The notes under the pieces were generated by a model that saw only the letters and a list, made by a program, of their open reading frames with translations, was not told the DNA's origin and searched no databases. Shown here in pieces: positions 41,973-54,838 of a stretch of DNA of 64,000 nt. Both the position numbers and the translations under genes were made by a program. Source of the stretch: Harmothoe impar (taxonomy: Eukaryota > Annelida > Polychaeta > Phyllodocida > Polynoidae); the NCBI GenBank assembly GCA_947462335.1, contig OX381710.1, positions 29,875,004 to 29,939,003 on the forward strand. The letters run 5' to 3'. Numbering within the stretch: position 1 is the first letter of the stretch; each line of letters opens with the position of its first letter.

Positions 41973-44822
41973 GTGAGTGGACGCATCTGTTTGCGGCTGT
42001 CTGTTTGTGTGGGTTGCCTGTTGTACAACGCCTCCATAATATAAGGGTGGATGTAAAGGCAGCGGGGGAGGGGGATGGGGCTGGAGAGGAGGGTCTACAA
42101 TATTTGTGTGAATGCGCACAGTAGGTTAGTTTGTGTAGAAATATTCTATGGAAGATTTCTGTGATGTCATACTAGTAACTGTGTTTTATTAGAATGCATG
42201 CTTCTGTGTATATGGAAGGATAATTACTCTAATAAAATACATACTCTATATACATTTCTGTGTCTGAATATGGAAGAAGACTTACAGAGATACTCTGCAT
42301 AATGCATCCTATGTGAAATACTATGGCACTAAGCAAATGTGGCAAGGACTAGGAAAACGAGTCTTATTTTTCTGAGTCCCAACCATCAGAAAATGATGTT
42401 TAAAGATTGCGGACCGAAAAAAAGTTTATATCATTCACATATTGACTCATAGATTAGCCAATAATTGTCAGATTCCCGCATTTCAAACGGTTTTAGAAAG
42501 CTTAAGACGTTCCATTAGAAAGTAGGCAATATTTGCTTTCCAACGCTTTGAGTCCCGAGACAATCGGACCAGCGGTTGCTGAAATATCTTGATTTGAAGT
42601 TTTGCGGAGGCGAATAATCTTCGCAATCTTTATTGGACAAGAACATATCAATTTCTATCTCGTGAACCGATGGTCTTAGAGACATGGGACTGGTGACATA
42701 TTGAAGCTGGTTGCAAGGGCTATCCATATAAAATACAGTGGGGGGGGGCAGGAGTGAGGGGGCTGAGGCAGCATGTGGCTATCACTCTACGGTAAACTGC
42801 AGGGAGAAATTTACCCTTCGGTCTGCCAAACCCCTCCCAGCCGGCTATCCAGTCGGCATAATGCACCATATGTCGAGTCATAGGTCAGCATATAATGACC
42901 AGGTTCCCAGAATAGAAGTGTTTTTTTGAACGCCAAGACAGTTTGCTTTGAGAATAAACCTAAACCTCTGAATCCATATTTGGACCAATAAGACGCATAT
43001 TCCCAGTCAAGGTCACAAATGATAAAAATGGGTTAAAAGATCAGGCTGTAGGGTACAGCTCTGAAGTAAGCGCCACAGGCCATAGAACATCAAGTAATAT
43101 ATCACTCCACATTAACCTTCCCGCACGTATATCAAGCACTCACCACAGAAACCCTTCTATCTACCCACATGGTCTTCTATCATGGGTGACTTCAGTCTGT
43201 TATTAATTGGTCATAATATGGGCCTGTATAATCTAGCGTCACTCAGAGTGGCAAGGGCGAGCAGCTCGGATATCAGGGCGTTAAGCAGCAGGTCAGAGCA
43301 TAACAAAGGCTATGAGCTGCTCGAGTCGCCTTCAGGCACAGACAGCCACCGGCTCAGTTCTGGGGGAGCAGCTCAGGGGGTACACGACCTATAGCTCATG
43401 ACACCTTTACACGCTCACCGTTGATGCATGATCTCACAGGCAGTGTATGCCCATAGTCATTAACTCCTGGTATATGCTATGTCAGCGATAGGGCTGAAGA
43501 ATTCCACTGCCATTATTCAAGACCATCGACAGTTGTTTATTCGAAATTGGATGATTTATTGAGCCGGCAGTGTATCCATCCTCATATCCGATTCTACTAT
43601 TTAAAAAAAAATGCAACGGTGTACTATCCCCTTCCATGTTCCCCTTCTCCTAGATTGACTAGACTTCTATCTATGCATATACACATGTTAGCATGTACAT
43701 GTATACGGTAGTGGTTGTATTAACCGCATAATCAAACATTTAACACCCATTACCGTTAATGTACTGGAGTACAGTAGCTGAAGTAGTTCCACTTCATATA
43801 CACAGGTGATACCTTACCTAGGATTTACTCTGCATGTGTGTGAAATATGACCTTCATCTATTATACATGCGGCAGCCGCACTATATAAGTGGTAGCATAG
43901 ACAAGTGACTGGCCGTCCCTGAGTATTAGACCCCACTGGTGTAGTCTGGGCCTGTGCTATCCCACTACCAACAGCATATATACATCCCCCACCCTCCTCC
44001 TACTATAGTAGACGGACAACCCTTAGCCTGCTCCGGGCATAACCAAGAACGTCACTCAGGGTGAAGGAGGCAGGGGAGGGAGGCCTGATGGGGGCGGGGA
44101 GTGACCATCAGTCTGGCCCTGCAGATTGGTCAAGCGGTGGGTGAGGACGTGCTATGCCTGCCGCCCAGCCACTCAGCCAACCGCATCACGACGCGCAGTA
44201 ATCACGAAATGTCACGCGGCGACCGGGCCCGACACGGCTTGACCCGGCGACCCGTCCGTCCAGGAGGTCAGCTTCCGGCCCCGACTCCCCGCGGGCACGC
44301 CCCGGGACGTGGGGGCTGGCGGGGCGCCTGGTCGGGAAAGCAAAGGTTAAGAGGGAGAGGTCGGCTCGGGGATAATACGACCGGCGGTTGTGATGCCGTG
44401 CTTGGAGGTTCTGTGTTCCCTATTTGTTCAGCGTCGCTCATCCTTCCTCCCTACGTGATGCTCGTGTATAGCAGTGAGAACGATGCTCCACACCCATCTG
44501 CCCACAACAGAACAAGCCCCCCACCCTCCCAGCATTCTGTTTGACAGCTACTTTGTAGTACTACTATGTCCGAGTCACTCTAAGCTGTCCAATTATTTTA
44601 GTCTATATCTCTTTGTAAGACTTTTTCCCACTCAAGTCAGCACGTTCTTGACCTTATAGCCCCCAGATAACTGGCTTTGTATATCATATAGAGCAACCCT
44701 GATTAGGTAAATGAAACAGATGGCCTTGCAAAGATTAAGCTAGCTTTCTCAAGAAGAGAGTTATTGACAGAAAGACAATGATGAAGTAGTTTTAGCTTAG
44801 TTATTTCTCTTTTCTCCCACAG
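41973..44822 (+). other. Intron 9 (2.8 kb)
   Basis: Three GAGC(A/T)GCTC 9-mers cluster at 43259, 43314 and 43366. A GC-rich patch lies at 44140-44400. No coding exon is recognised. Confidence 0.55.
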
Positions 44823-44887
44823 CCGTCCAAGGTATACGTGCATCCACTTCTCAGAAGAGGGAGAACACGTGCTCAAGTTTCAAATGA
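44823..44887 (+). CDS. Exon 10: module A2, 65-nt exon
   Basis: The acceptor is TTTCTCCCACAG and the donor GTAAGT. It enters in phase 2 and leaves in phase 1. The joined peptide is CRPRYTCIHFSEEGEHVLKF plus QM. It equals exon 2 in length (65 nt) and in both phases, the clearest mark of the internal duplication. Confidence 0.87.
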
Positions 44888-45194
44888 GTAAGTGATCAAC
44901 CATTTCTCTCTTGTAAAACATCGGTTCTGTGTGTTGTAGTTATGTGTATCTCCATTATTCCATCTTTCAGTATATTAACCGTGTAATGATGATACTACAT
45001 GAACCTACATATACATTTTCTCAAGAGAACCTTCGTGTCACTTACCCTATATGAGTTTCATAAATAACTTACCTTTCTTATATACACCATCCTCTGCAGA
45101 GAACGACCACATAATCATGTCGCTATAATGCATTCCATAATGAACATTTCGCATGTGATACTGAAAATAACATTAGCATCTTATGTATTACCAG
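44888..45194 (+). other. Intron 10 (307 bp)
   Basis: Shortest intron; nothing else is seen in it. Confidence 0.75.
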
Positions 45195-45299
45195 CTCGGA
45201 GCCGGCAGTCAGATGAATCATTTCACATGTGCAAATTCGAGGACGACCCGGCCCCCTTGTCGGATAAGTTCAGAAGTGCCGAGTTGAAGCTTTTGTTGC
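45195..45299 (+). CDS. Exon 11: module A2, last part
   Basis: The acceptor is TGTATTACCAG and the donor GTGAGT, with phase 1 at both ends. The peptide TRSRQSDESFHMCKFEDDPA continues to ELKLLL. Its single cysteine corresponds to that of exon 3. The preceding intron, 307 bp, is the shortest in the gene. Confidence 0.84.
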
Positions 45300-47046
45300 G
45301 TGAGTATTACCCTGTAAAATTGATCTAATTTATTTAGAGTTTTGAGGACATATTAATATAAGGTCAAAGCTTTCAGCCCTACATCTCGGGAAGATAGAAT
45401 AAATTGCTACGTTTTAGATGGATCTTAGTTCAGCAGTGTCTTCAACCATTCTTCACATCTGCAAATGAAAATTGTATTTACAAGACCATTCTGGAATCAA
45501 AAAGGATGTTTTGCCTGGGATAGAACATATTATTGAACACACATAACTAGTGCAAGTTTGTGTAAAGGTATGTTTGTGCAAATCTAAGTGTGGAGAAGCT
45601 GCGTACAGGCGGAAGGCAGGCTGTGGACTATGGGTTACAAGTACAATGCATATACAGTGAGACTACTTAAGTTTGCAACCCATAGAATTATACAGAAGCC
45701 TTTCCATCATATTGGGAAGGTGTGATCTATCACTGTATACCGCAGCAGTCATAATGCATGGGCACACTATGCAGGCAGATCGGCCTTATCCATCTTTATT
45801 TGCAATTAATCTCAATTGGGTGTGTGGCAGTGGCATTCTGTTGGAGACAGCAGGAGGCAACAGGGACTTTAAGGACACCAACAGGGAGTGGGTCCCTCCC
45901 TCTTGGTGTATGGGTTGTTTTATTCATTTCAAATAATGGGCGCAGACCATGAGAAACCTGGTCATATGGCATTGATTCCAGACTCTTCGCCTGCCACCGC
46001 TGGGTGCTATACTGTGTAGGGGTATGGTGGGAAGGGGGTGGAGGTGTCATTGGGATAGGTGGGCGGGTAGGCAATGGGGTAGGAACAGGCTAAATAATAG
46101 AAAAGTAAACGCATTATTTCGACGCTTCTACGGCCGCTAGGCGACGGGCGATAATCTAGTCAGACAGATCGCCCCGCGGTCGGTCTCCGACACCAGCCTG
46201 ATTGCAAATTATTGGATATACCCCGCGGTGAGAAGGGTAGGATGAGGGGGTGGGGTGTCGTTGGCGACCGCAGTACAGCTCCCCTGGAAGGCATATCCTT
46301 CCGCCATGCTTCCAGTAGGACTCAGGTGGAGGACTATTTTCTTGTGACTAGGAGGCAATTCCTGCACGTACTAAATGACATGGCTATTCTTTTAAAAGGG
46401 GGGATTTCTATTGCCTTCATTCTTATTGTCTTTCTATAGAAGTACATTTTACCTTCTATGCAGCTCTAAAGTGTTCACTGAATGCTACATCAGCACCCCT
46501 GGTAGACTTCAGGATTATAACAGAATGTTTAAAAATGGCACAAATAAAATCATACAAAAAATACAATAGTCAGAAAAAAAGATATTAAAATACAACAAGA
46601 ACAGCCAGAGCCTCTCTGAGCGATTCTAGAGGGACTGAGTCGATAGAGCAACGCAGAGGAGCGTGAGAGAGTCTGTAATATGCCATTGTCATGGGCGGGT
46701 ATGCGCCTCTATGATAGCTTTCCCAGCCTCCCACCCAAAACAATGAGTGCCCTACATGGCGCTGGTAAGCCTTTGTTCTTTGATAACACAGGAAGAGGGC
46801 TGTAAGAGTATAGGGTATAGATGAGGTGTTGTCTAGTGCCCACGCAGAGCGAATATTATACTGTCCTCATATTTATCCCGGCGTTATGATGGACTATAAT
46901 AATTCATAAGATATATGGAAAACGGTGCTAAGATGTACGGCCATGATCTTAGGCATGTCATAGCCGCATACACTTATGAATATAAAGTTCCTATATTATA
47001 GGAGAGTAGGGTCTAGTAGGGGCCAGCTCTACCGGTAGTATATATG

Positions 47047-47048
<2 letters not shown>

Positions 47049-47107
<59 letters not shown>
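47049..47107. repeat. (AT)n microsatellite
   Basis: Pure AT followed by a GTGT/GTAT-rich tail to 47146. Confidence 0.97.
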
Positions 47108-47111
<4 letters not shown>

Positions 47112-48552
47112 TGTGTGTGTATGTATGTATACATATATATATATATGATTATACTGACATCGTGTTCTTTATGTTGGTTATGGATCAGCAAAAGCAGAGA
47201 TAAATCTCCCATTTGGCAAATAATAGACAAATAAACGGATTTATATAGCTCTTACATCTTTAAGATCCTATATATAATAGCGATGCAACCCCAACTAAAT
47301 AGCGGCCCATAAATATAAATCTCCGTCAAGTTTGAAAACATAAACCTCTACATCTCGCCACCCTCTCCATTATTTGTCAAGTAATCCTCAACACCCCCAG
47401 TTCCCCTCATCCGCCCTGCTGGCTGCTGCCATCACTTGTTCTCCAGTAGAACATTGATTTGTCATTGTTTCACTCTGAATGAAGCTATTAAATATTTCAC
47501 GACGGCGTGGCAGATTATATGATGGTCACGCCTAATAACGGAATTTTGTTGGTGGTACATTGTTCCCGCAGTCCTCCCATCATATAAATTAAGGTATCGA
47601 TCTAACGCCTTGGTGTGTATGGATGGGACGCTGCTGGGGTGTGTTGAATGTGCTTGGGAGGTGGGGGTAGGGGCTTAGGTGCCACTCGCTAGGCTCCCAG
47701 ATAAGGGTGATTGCGGCTGATGCTGAGTCCTAATGACCACACGACATACAAGGACTTAACACGGACAACAGGGGCTGGCACCGCCAACCACAACTCCAAT
47801 ACGCGTGTTATAACCGTGTACAGACCATGATTGATTTATTGCATCACCGTCATCCACAACGGTCGTGATTGATTGACGGTGACTCAGGACAAATATTGGG
47901 CTAGCACTAAAAGGCGCTTGTTCTGCTGAGCCGTATCTCACTGTTAACTCTTAAATAGGTTCCATTAGAACGATTGATATATAAAAATATGAAATTAAAA
48001 CCAAATACAACAAACATTATACACATTTGAAACATTTATACAATGGCATTGTTGTTGTGAATGTGCTATTGATGAAATAATTCCGGGCCTGTCATTTGTC
48101 ACATTATTGATTTATACTTTTAGGAACGATTCCCAGATTAAATTGCAGCATAATATACATGAGCGGTGGAGAATCTACCCAAGCGGTATTAGTGAATCGT
48201 GGATTAATTCCGCGCACTATGTATACCAGCGCCAGATATCAATAAAGCAGCTTAAATATTGATGCAGAATTCCATTACTGTGGACACGCACTGGAGCTCA
48301 GACATGCAAACACTTCCCAGACATACACACTAAATGCCTTTTACCGTCATCACACTGGAGCACACTTAGACCTTTGTTTATGGAATTTGAAAGGGGGAGC
48401 TGGGGGTTCAATCAGCATTCACACCAGTGTCCTGGTATTATGGCCTGATTTATTTAAAAGGAATCAGAAATGTCTTTGTTGCAGGTCAAAAGCAGTGTTG
48501 ACACTAGGGTGATTGCCTTTAAGGGGATCTCCGGCTTAATTTGTGTCCTTAA

Positions 48553-48893
48553 CCCTTTAAGGGCCGCTGCTGCCTCTGGGCAGCATCTAAAATACCCCTG
48601 AAAAACCGCTGCTGCCATAGGGCAGCAAAATTGATACCCTAGGGCATCAATACCACTAAATTTCAGCTCCTGCTATGAAACAAAGAATAAGAATTTTTGA
48701 ATCAATCCAAAAATATTTAACATCAATACTACGTCCCCTTGTCAAAAAGGTGTAAATGCTGTCTCCAATACAATTTATTTCACTCCTTAGCCACTATCCC
48801 AGGGAGCACATACTTGCAAAGTTGTATATTCCCATGACATAGGGCCGGTGGTTAAGTCCTAAATGACATGTTTCAAGGCCAGCAGGGAAAGGG
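48553..48893. mobile_element. piggyBac-like MITE, 341 bp, TTAA flanks
   Basis: The element starts CCCTTTAAGGGCC and ends GGCCAGCAGGGAAAGGG, and is bounded on both sides by TTAA (48549-48552 and 48894-48897). CCC/GGG ends with a TTAA duplication are the piggyBac signature. Inside are repeated CCGCTGCTGCC-GGGCAGCA stems. It has no transposase. Confidence 0.75.
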
Positions 48894-49396
48894 TTAATGG
48901 ATCCTATGAAGTATGCATTGTGTAAAGGGCTTTTTACGGGGCCCTATGGACAACGATGCCATTTGCCGGTGGGTCTGACAGAGCTCCCTTTACTCCTCTG
49001 ACCCTGGAGCCAGTACACTTTTTACCTTCCACCCTTACCAATCTCAACAACGCTGTGATAGTTGCTGTATCCCAAAGTTGTTCACCAAGCCTTAAATTTC
49101 TGCCGAGTGGAGATGTACACCAGAAACCGCTCATAATTAATTGAAATAAGCTAAGAAAGGAATATAATAATAATATTTAATAGAATTTGATATGATAACC
49201 CCTATAAACACTTGGCACCAGCTATGTAAGGTTATAAATGAATTTGAGACTTATGTGTGTGTGGCGTAATGCTCTACGGTTGAATTTGTTTAACAATGGA
49301 ACCACTTAGAACGTGGGTATAATTGGGTACATGTATTAAGCTTTGACTTGCTAGACACTACACCTTCTCATTGTTTCCCCTTTTCCTTGTATGCAG

Positions 49397-49573
49397 CTAC
49401 ACCGCGCATCCAGTGGGGCAGCTGTGGGTTGTCTGGCGAGATGAGAGTGAACTTCACCGCTGGGACGCCCAAGGGTTGTGACGGTACGCTGACCGACTGG
49501 AACCCACGGTCGTGCAGCGCCAGGTCCAAACTCATGTTGTGGTCGGATCACTGTCGTGTCTACTACAAGGATG
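49397..49573 (+). CDS. Exon 12: module B2, first and middle parts fused
   Basis: The acceptor is CTTGTATGCAG and the donor GTGAGT, with phase 1 at both ends. It encodes 58 residues including RIQWGSCGLSGEMRVNFTAG and HCRVYYKD. Four cysteines line up with those of exons 4 plus 5, so one exon here equals two exons in B1. NFT is a possible N-glycosylation site. The 4.1-kb intron before it joins phase 1 to phase 1, so an unseen extra exon cannot be excluded. Confidence 0.9.
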
Positions 49574-51629
49574 GTGAGTGGTTACTTTTATATATCATCG
49601 GGCAGTCTTAATATCGTTTAGGTGGTATGCACGAAGGCATTGTCCTTGAGTTTCTGGCATCATAGTTGCATCGTTCTTAGTTTTATTAAACCGAATGTAA
49701 TCTCGACCCCCCTGCATGATGTTCAGAATTTGAGAAATGGTCCTCTAAAACGGTCGCGACCGTTAAAATGAACCAAATATCTGTTTTGACCTCCCCCCAA
49801 ACAGGGAGGCTTTTCCAGTTTTGAACCCCCCCTACCGAGGGCCTGTTTTTCATTATGGACCCCCCCTATATCCACCAAGCCCCCACCTCCAGCTGGTAAT
49901 AAATAATTTGGACCTAATATAATACTCTTTGGTGATTCAAATAATAATGTGCATTGTATGGTATTTCCTAGCCTTAGATACAGGTGTCTCTCAATTATCT
50001 GCATTCAGCACCATATTATGTTTGCTGACGAGTACATGTGCGACTGTATCACAAATGACAGGGGACATCCCTGTACCTTTCCAGTAGTCTCTATGATATT
50101 GTAATATAGTGCCACGGGTTATGCCATTGAGACCCAATGCTTCAGGGGCCATGTTAAAATCAATAGTACGTTCTTCTACAGTGTCTATCAGTGGGGTGTT
50201 TCTACATACAGCTTATTCATGATCCTAATACATCTTGAGGGATTTCCCATTGGCGGATCCAGGGGGGGCCGACGGGCCTTGCCCCCCCCCCCCCCAAAAA
50301 AAAAAAGAAGAGAGGAGAAAAGAGGGGGGAAAAGAGAGAAGGGGACAATATCAATATCATATAGACACAGACCTCAGTCTTCAAATATTGTGTCCCAAAA
50401 TGTGTGAGAAGGCACCGTTTGAACTCTAGACCATCAGTATTTTCTTGGGGGGGGGCATGCCCCGAAACCCCCTTAGTATGGTGCCACGCTTTGCTGGCGC
50501 TTTGCTTGCGCTGCGCTGCGCACAGGAACAGACAGTCACTCCATGGTTGGCCAGGGTTGGGCCCCCCCTCTAGAAAATCCTGGATCCGCCACTGTTTTCT
50601 CTGAGGTCCACGTATCTGATTACAATTAATTATGGTACAAAAACATGATCACAATTACTTGTACTCCATCCATGTACAAAATATCGACAGAATGTTATAT
50701 AAACGGTTTAATTCTGGAAATAGTTGCTCTAAATTTTATATGTAACCAATTCCTTGACAATATCTTTCAGTTAGTGGAAGAAAATATGAGGCGTGGCATA
50801 CCATCCCCACTATTACACTTCCAAAGCACAAAAATAAACGTGCATATTGCTAAATCCAATCGGAAATTATGTGATTGTGAAACATACTAGAATACTCAAA
50901 TAAGACTTAGCAACTAGCACAGTACAAGTAGGATCAGATCATTTTGGAAACCCTTAAGTAACCCTTTTCTCTATACAAACAGCCGCATATCCCCCTCGTG
51001 AAACGCCCCACAGATATCATTCTCACTACATTGTGAATCACCACCACTTGTACTAAGCAGGCCTCTCTGTGGTTAACTTTGGTAAGAAGCCTTTGTTACC
51101 AGGAATATCCTCCAGCAATCTGAGCAAGTTATTTGGATAGTCGCAGACGGGGCTGTTTGTGATTACTTGGTGAATTTATGCCTTCTGTAATATTGGGATT
51201 AATATTGACTGAATGTCCTGAGTCAGCAAGTGAGCAGAAGGGAGCAGCTCAACAAAGGGTAGTGGAAAAACATTGGAAACTGTCAAGACCAATGAGAAAA
51301 TCAACCTCTTCTGTCACAGTTATACTTCGCCAGCTCAAACCCGCATACCACAACATAGCAGTTCAATATGAATAATAGTGACACCCTTACAGCGATTTAC
51401 CATTCCCATCAATTGTTCTTAATCTTGAATAGGATAAAAATATCAACCAATCTCCAGCCAACTCTCCATGGGGTACTCATTTAAAGTCGACCGACAAAAG
51501 TGGGAGTGTCTGGCACCATCTTGGATAATATTTAGTTTGGAATTGTGGGTAGAATTGCCTCGTTGTGTTGGTAACGACGCCGGGTGATTGAAAATGGTTG
51601 GTTCACGTTTTTGAATTCATTTATTCCAG
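49574..51629 (+). other. Intron 12 (2.1 kb)
   Basis: It holds the palindrome AACGGTCGCGACCGTT near 49750, C-runs at 49790-49870, and the GGCGGATCC-ended element at 50248-50594. Confidence 0.6.
50248..50594. mobile_element. Non-autonomous DNA element with GGCGGATCCAGG ends
   Basis: TTGGCGGATCCAGGGGGG at the left and CCTGGATCCGCCACTG at the right are inverted repeats. A C-run and A-run follow the left end. Such ends recur in many invertebrate genomes. I cannot assign the superfamily and see no clear target duplication. Confidence 0.65.
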
Positions 51630-51715
51630 AATTTCTCTGCATTGCCTCGATGGCTGTTAACGACGAATTCAGCCTCTTAATCACCCAAGATGAACAGCGC
51701 CATTTTTCGTGTTGG
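51630..51715 (+). CDS. Exon 13: module B2, 86-nt exon
   Basis: The acceptor is TTTATTCCAG and the donor GTAAGT. It enters in phase 1 and leaves in phase 0. The peptide EFLCIASMAVNDEFSLLITQ continues DEQRHFSCW. It is the partner of exon 6, with the same phases and a matching L-C near the start. Confidence 0.85.
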
Positions 51716-52700
51716 GTAAGTACACAACACTTAACGCATCCTAGGAACCCCACTGCCCCATTGAAAAAGTAAATTAAAACAAAAGCACTCTTCCCCACAA
51801 CGGCCTGAGACAATTGATTGTTTTCCATTCATTTAGGCATGCAATGGAGGATAGAAAACACGCATTCTTCCATGAGTGATGCCCATCGATTTTCTAAGCA
51901 ATCGATTTCGCCCATTTTTGCCCTTTCTACAAAATGAAGACAAATATGTGGTGTAGAGAGGGGGCTTGCTGATGAAGCCGTTCGATGTGATGATTACAGT
52001 CACTTGGCGATTTGTCAGATGCTGCTGAACTGTGAATCAAACTGCAATTAAACACAAACTCTGTTAGGCCACCAATATGGGATGGCAGTAAGCTCTATCT
52101 AACTGCAAAATGGATTTAATGTGACATTCTCAGTCTATATTGCATCCCTCGTAGATTTCATCTGATGATATTTAGATTTAATCGTCTTTTCTCAAAATTT
52201 AATGATTATAATTATTGGCGTCAAAATAGCCAGCTGTTGCTAGATTAGCATCTAGAATTGATAGTACGCATATCATGTTCAGATTTAGTCTTCCGTTTTC
52301 AATGAAAAAATACCTCTGTGTTTGTAATTATGTCGGAATAGACAACGCTTCAGTATTATCCTGCACTTGGTATACAACATTCACTCAAACTGTTAATTCT
52401 GATCACACAATTTATATAATTTAGTGAACAATTCCTCATTTACCCACAGTGGAATTAACCAACAGGTTTTGATCATTCTTTCACTGAAACCATTATCAGA
52501 CAGAGTAAAAGAACCTCTCTGAACGAATCCCCACCTCAAAGGAAAACCATGATGAGTGTTTTAATTAATTGAGACCAAATTGGCCGATTTTCTAAGCATT
52601 CAGCTGCGCTGATCACTTCTTCTGAGTCTTCCCACTAATTCTCCCTCCTCCACCATCTCCCATCCCTCTCACGTTGCACTCCATCCCACTTCTTTTGCAG
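51716..52700 (+). other. Intron 13 (1.0 kb)
   Basis: AT-rich; nothing supported beyond the splice signals. Confidence 0.6.
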
Positions 52701-52842
52701 AGCATCGTTAAGTACCCAACACAGGCCTTCCATAAACCCTGGCAGAGGGCGCTGCTGTGGCGAGACGCCCACTGCCGCACGTTGAACGACCTCCTGTACC
52801 AGGAGTCAGCCACACCTACACTAGAAGTGCGCTCGTACAATG
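52701..52842 (+). CDS. Exon 14: module B2, last part
   Basis: The acceptor is CTTCTTTTGCAG and the donor GTGAGT. It enters in phase 0 and leaves in phase 1. It encodes 47 residues starting SIVKYPTQAFHKPWQRALLW and ending TLEVRSYN, with one cysteine in DAHCRT. It corresponds to exon 7 in size and phase. Confidence 0.87.
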
Positions 52843-54838
52843 GTGAGTCGGCCGTGCATGCGGCCCTTCAGCCCACACTCTTTACAATCAATCAACCACT
52901 CCCATGTCTCTGTGAACACAAGGCAAGGTTCCTCTCCCACGGGGACCTCCCTGCCAGTCCCCTGCTCCCGGCAAAGTGGATTAATTCCAACTGCGGTCAG
53001 CAATTCCCTAGATACTAAAAAAAACTACTTTGCATTATTTTGGTGTGTGAATCTAAGAGAATTATTTATGTGTTTCTTTCGTGTGGTTATACCTCGATGA
53101 TTTTTTTAAAAGACAGTATGTGTTTGTATTGCTTGATGAAAACAGATTGCATGGGTGGGATTCACAGGTTGGAGTATATTGCATGTAGGATGGCGTGTGT
53201 TGTGATGAGTATGAGTTAATTGGTAGCAACACCTTAACATGTCCCCATGGTCTCAAACATGTGATTTCTCGTGTGTGAACAATTGGTTCAATCAGGCTAC
53301 TTCATGGTAGAACATAAAGAATGGTTTGCTGTATTCCCTAGTACCCCTTTATGTGTCACATCTGATCCTACAAATAAATACTCCGGCATACCCTGGTAGA
53401 GGCTAATAATTAATTCATGCAATTAAGGATAATAATTGCAGTCTAGCTAAAATGGGAAAGATATTTCGTGTGCCATTCACAACTCCATATCTGAATATAC
53501 ATATACACTGCTCACATGTTGAAGTCTAGTAGAAGTGTAAAACATAGATTGAAAACTGGTAACTAACCCTTATTCCACTCACTGATGAAAGTTTAGTTGA
53601 GGACCGATATAAACCCCACATTCAATGTACTACGCATAGTTTGAGGTCCAGTAAAACCCGTACAAGATGCAAATTAAAACCTATTTCAAACTCTCCATTT
53701 CATATACTACTCACATGTTATCGCCTAGTAAAAAACAACATCTGATATACTACTCGCATTTCTAGGCTGTTAAAAGTCAGATTTCATATATTACACGCAG
53801 ACTAAAGCCTGGTTATACCACACGTTTCGTATACTACATATACCTACAGGTTTGGACCTGGTAAATTCCCCAATATCCTATACTACTCAGAGCATTAGTA
53901 GTAAAGACCTGGTGAAAACCTATACTCCATTATACTACTTGGAGGTTCAGGCCTGGTAAAAATTCCTAACACCATATACTACTTGGAAGTTCAGGCCTGG
54001 TAGAAACCGGAATATCATATACTAGTCGCCCTAAGGTCAAAAGGCTAAGACATACCATGCAAACGCTTTATTGACTTGTATAAATGCTAAGTTGTTCAAT
54101 AATGACGTTTTCATTATATTGCAAATACATGAAATATCGCATGGGTGTGTTTACCAGTGGCCTTAAGTGAGGTTGGTATCTGAATTAGACTACTGAGTGA
54201 GGCATTCTGCATTCAGATCATAGTACTGTGTACCTGCACACCTGTTTATGTACGAGTGTAGGGGCATAACCATATAACACACCTGTCCTACCTCTTTTCA
54301 AACAAGACTTTTTTAAAGTATCATTTTCTTACAATAAGCTAGATATGTCAGATCAGTTGAGTCGTGTGGCCGAACCTCTGCCTATTTAGCAGGTATTATA
54401 TTATGTGAAAAGCGATCTATTTAGTTTTCTTATATAGATCACCGACTGTTGTGGATTTTATAATACGTATGGCTTGGTTGGTGTATAAACCTCCTAAAAG
54501 GTTATTATACTATGGAGGTGAACGAAGAGGTTGTATATATAAAACTTTAAGCTCAACATTAATTTACAGCAGATACAACTTTATTGAACTTACACACCTT
54601 TATCTACCTTGATGAAAGTCTCAGCCATGCTATGTGATCTCTCCTCCAAATCCACACCCCAATCACACCTTGATGTTTACAAAGCGTATACACATACTCC
54701 AGTCCTCTTTCATTTATAAAGTGACACACCGAGAATGCACCCGTTACACTAATTTTCAATTTTTATTTAAAAAAAAGTGTATACTAACACGATTTGATTT
54801 TTTCTACAACTGATCATAACCTTTGTGTTTTCATTCAG
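52843..54838 (+). other. Intron 14 (2.0 kb)
   Basis: It contains the degenerate tandem repeat at 53490-54030; otherwise AT-rich. Confidence 0.6.
53490..54030. repeat. Degenerate tandem repeat, 43-52 bp period
   Basis: TATACTACT marks units at 53830, 53879, 53931, 53975 and 54018, with older units upstream. Between the marks, GGTTCAGGCCTGGTAAAAA-like words recur. The last units are the best preserved. Confidence 0.8.

Larger units (their letters stand above)
45300..49396 (+). other. Intron 11 (4.1 kb)
   Basis: It contains the (AT)n tract at 47049-47107 and the piggyBac-like MITE at 48553-48893. The rest shows no supported feature. Confidence 0.6.
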
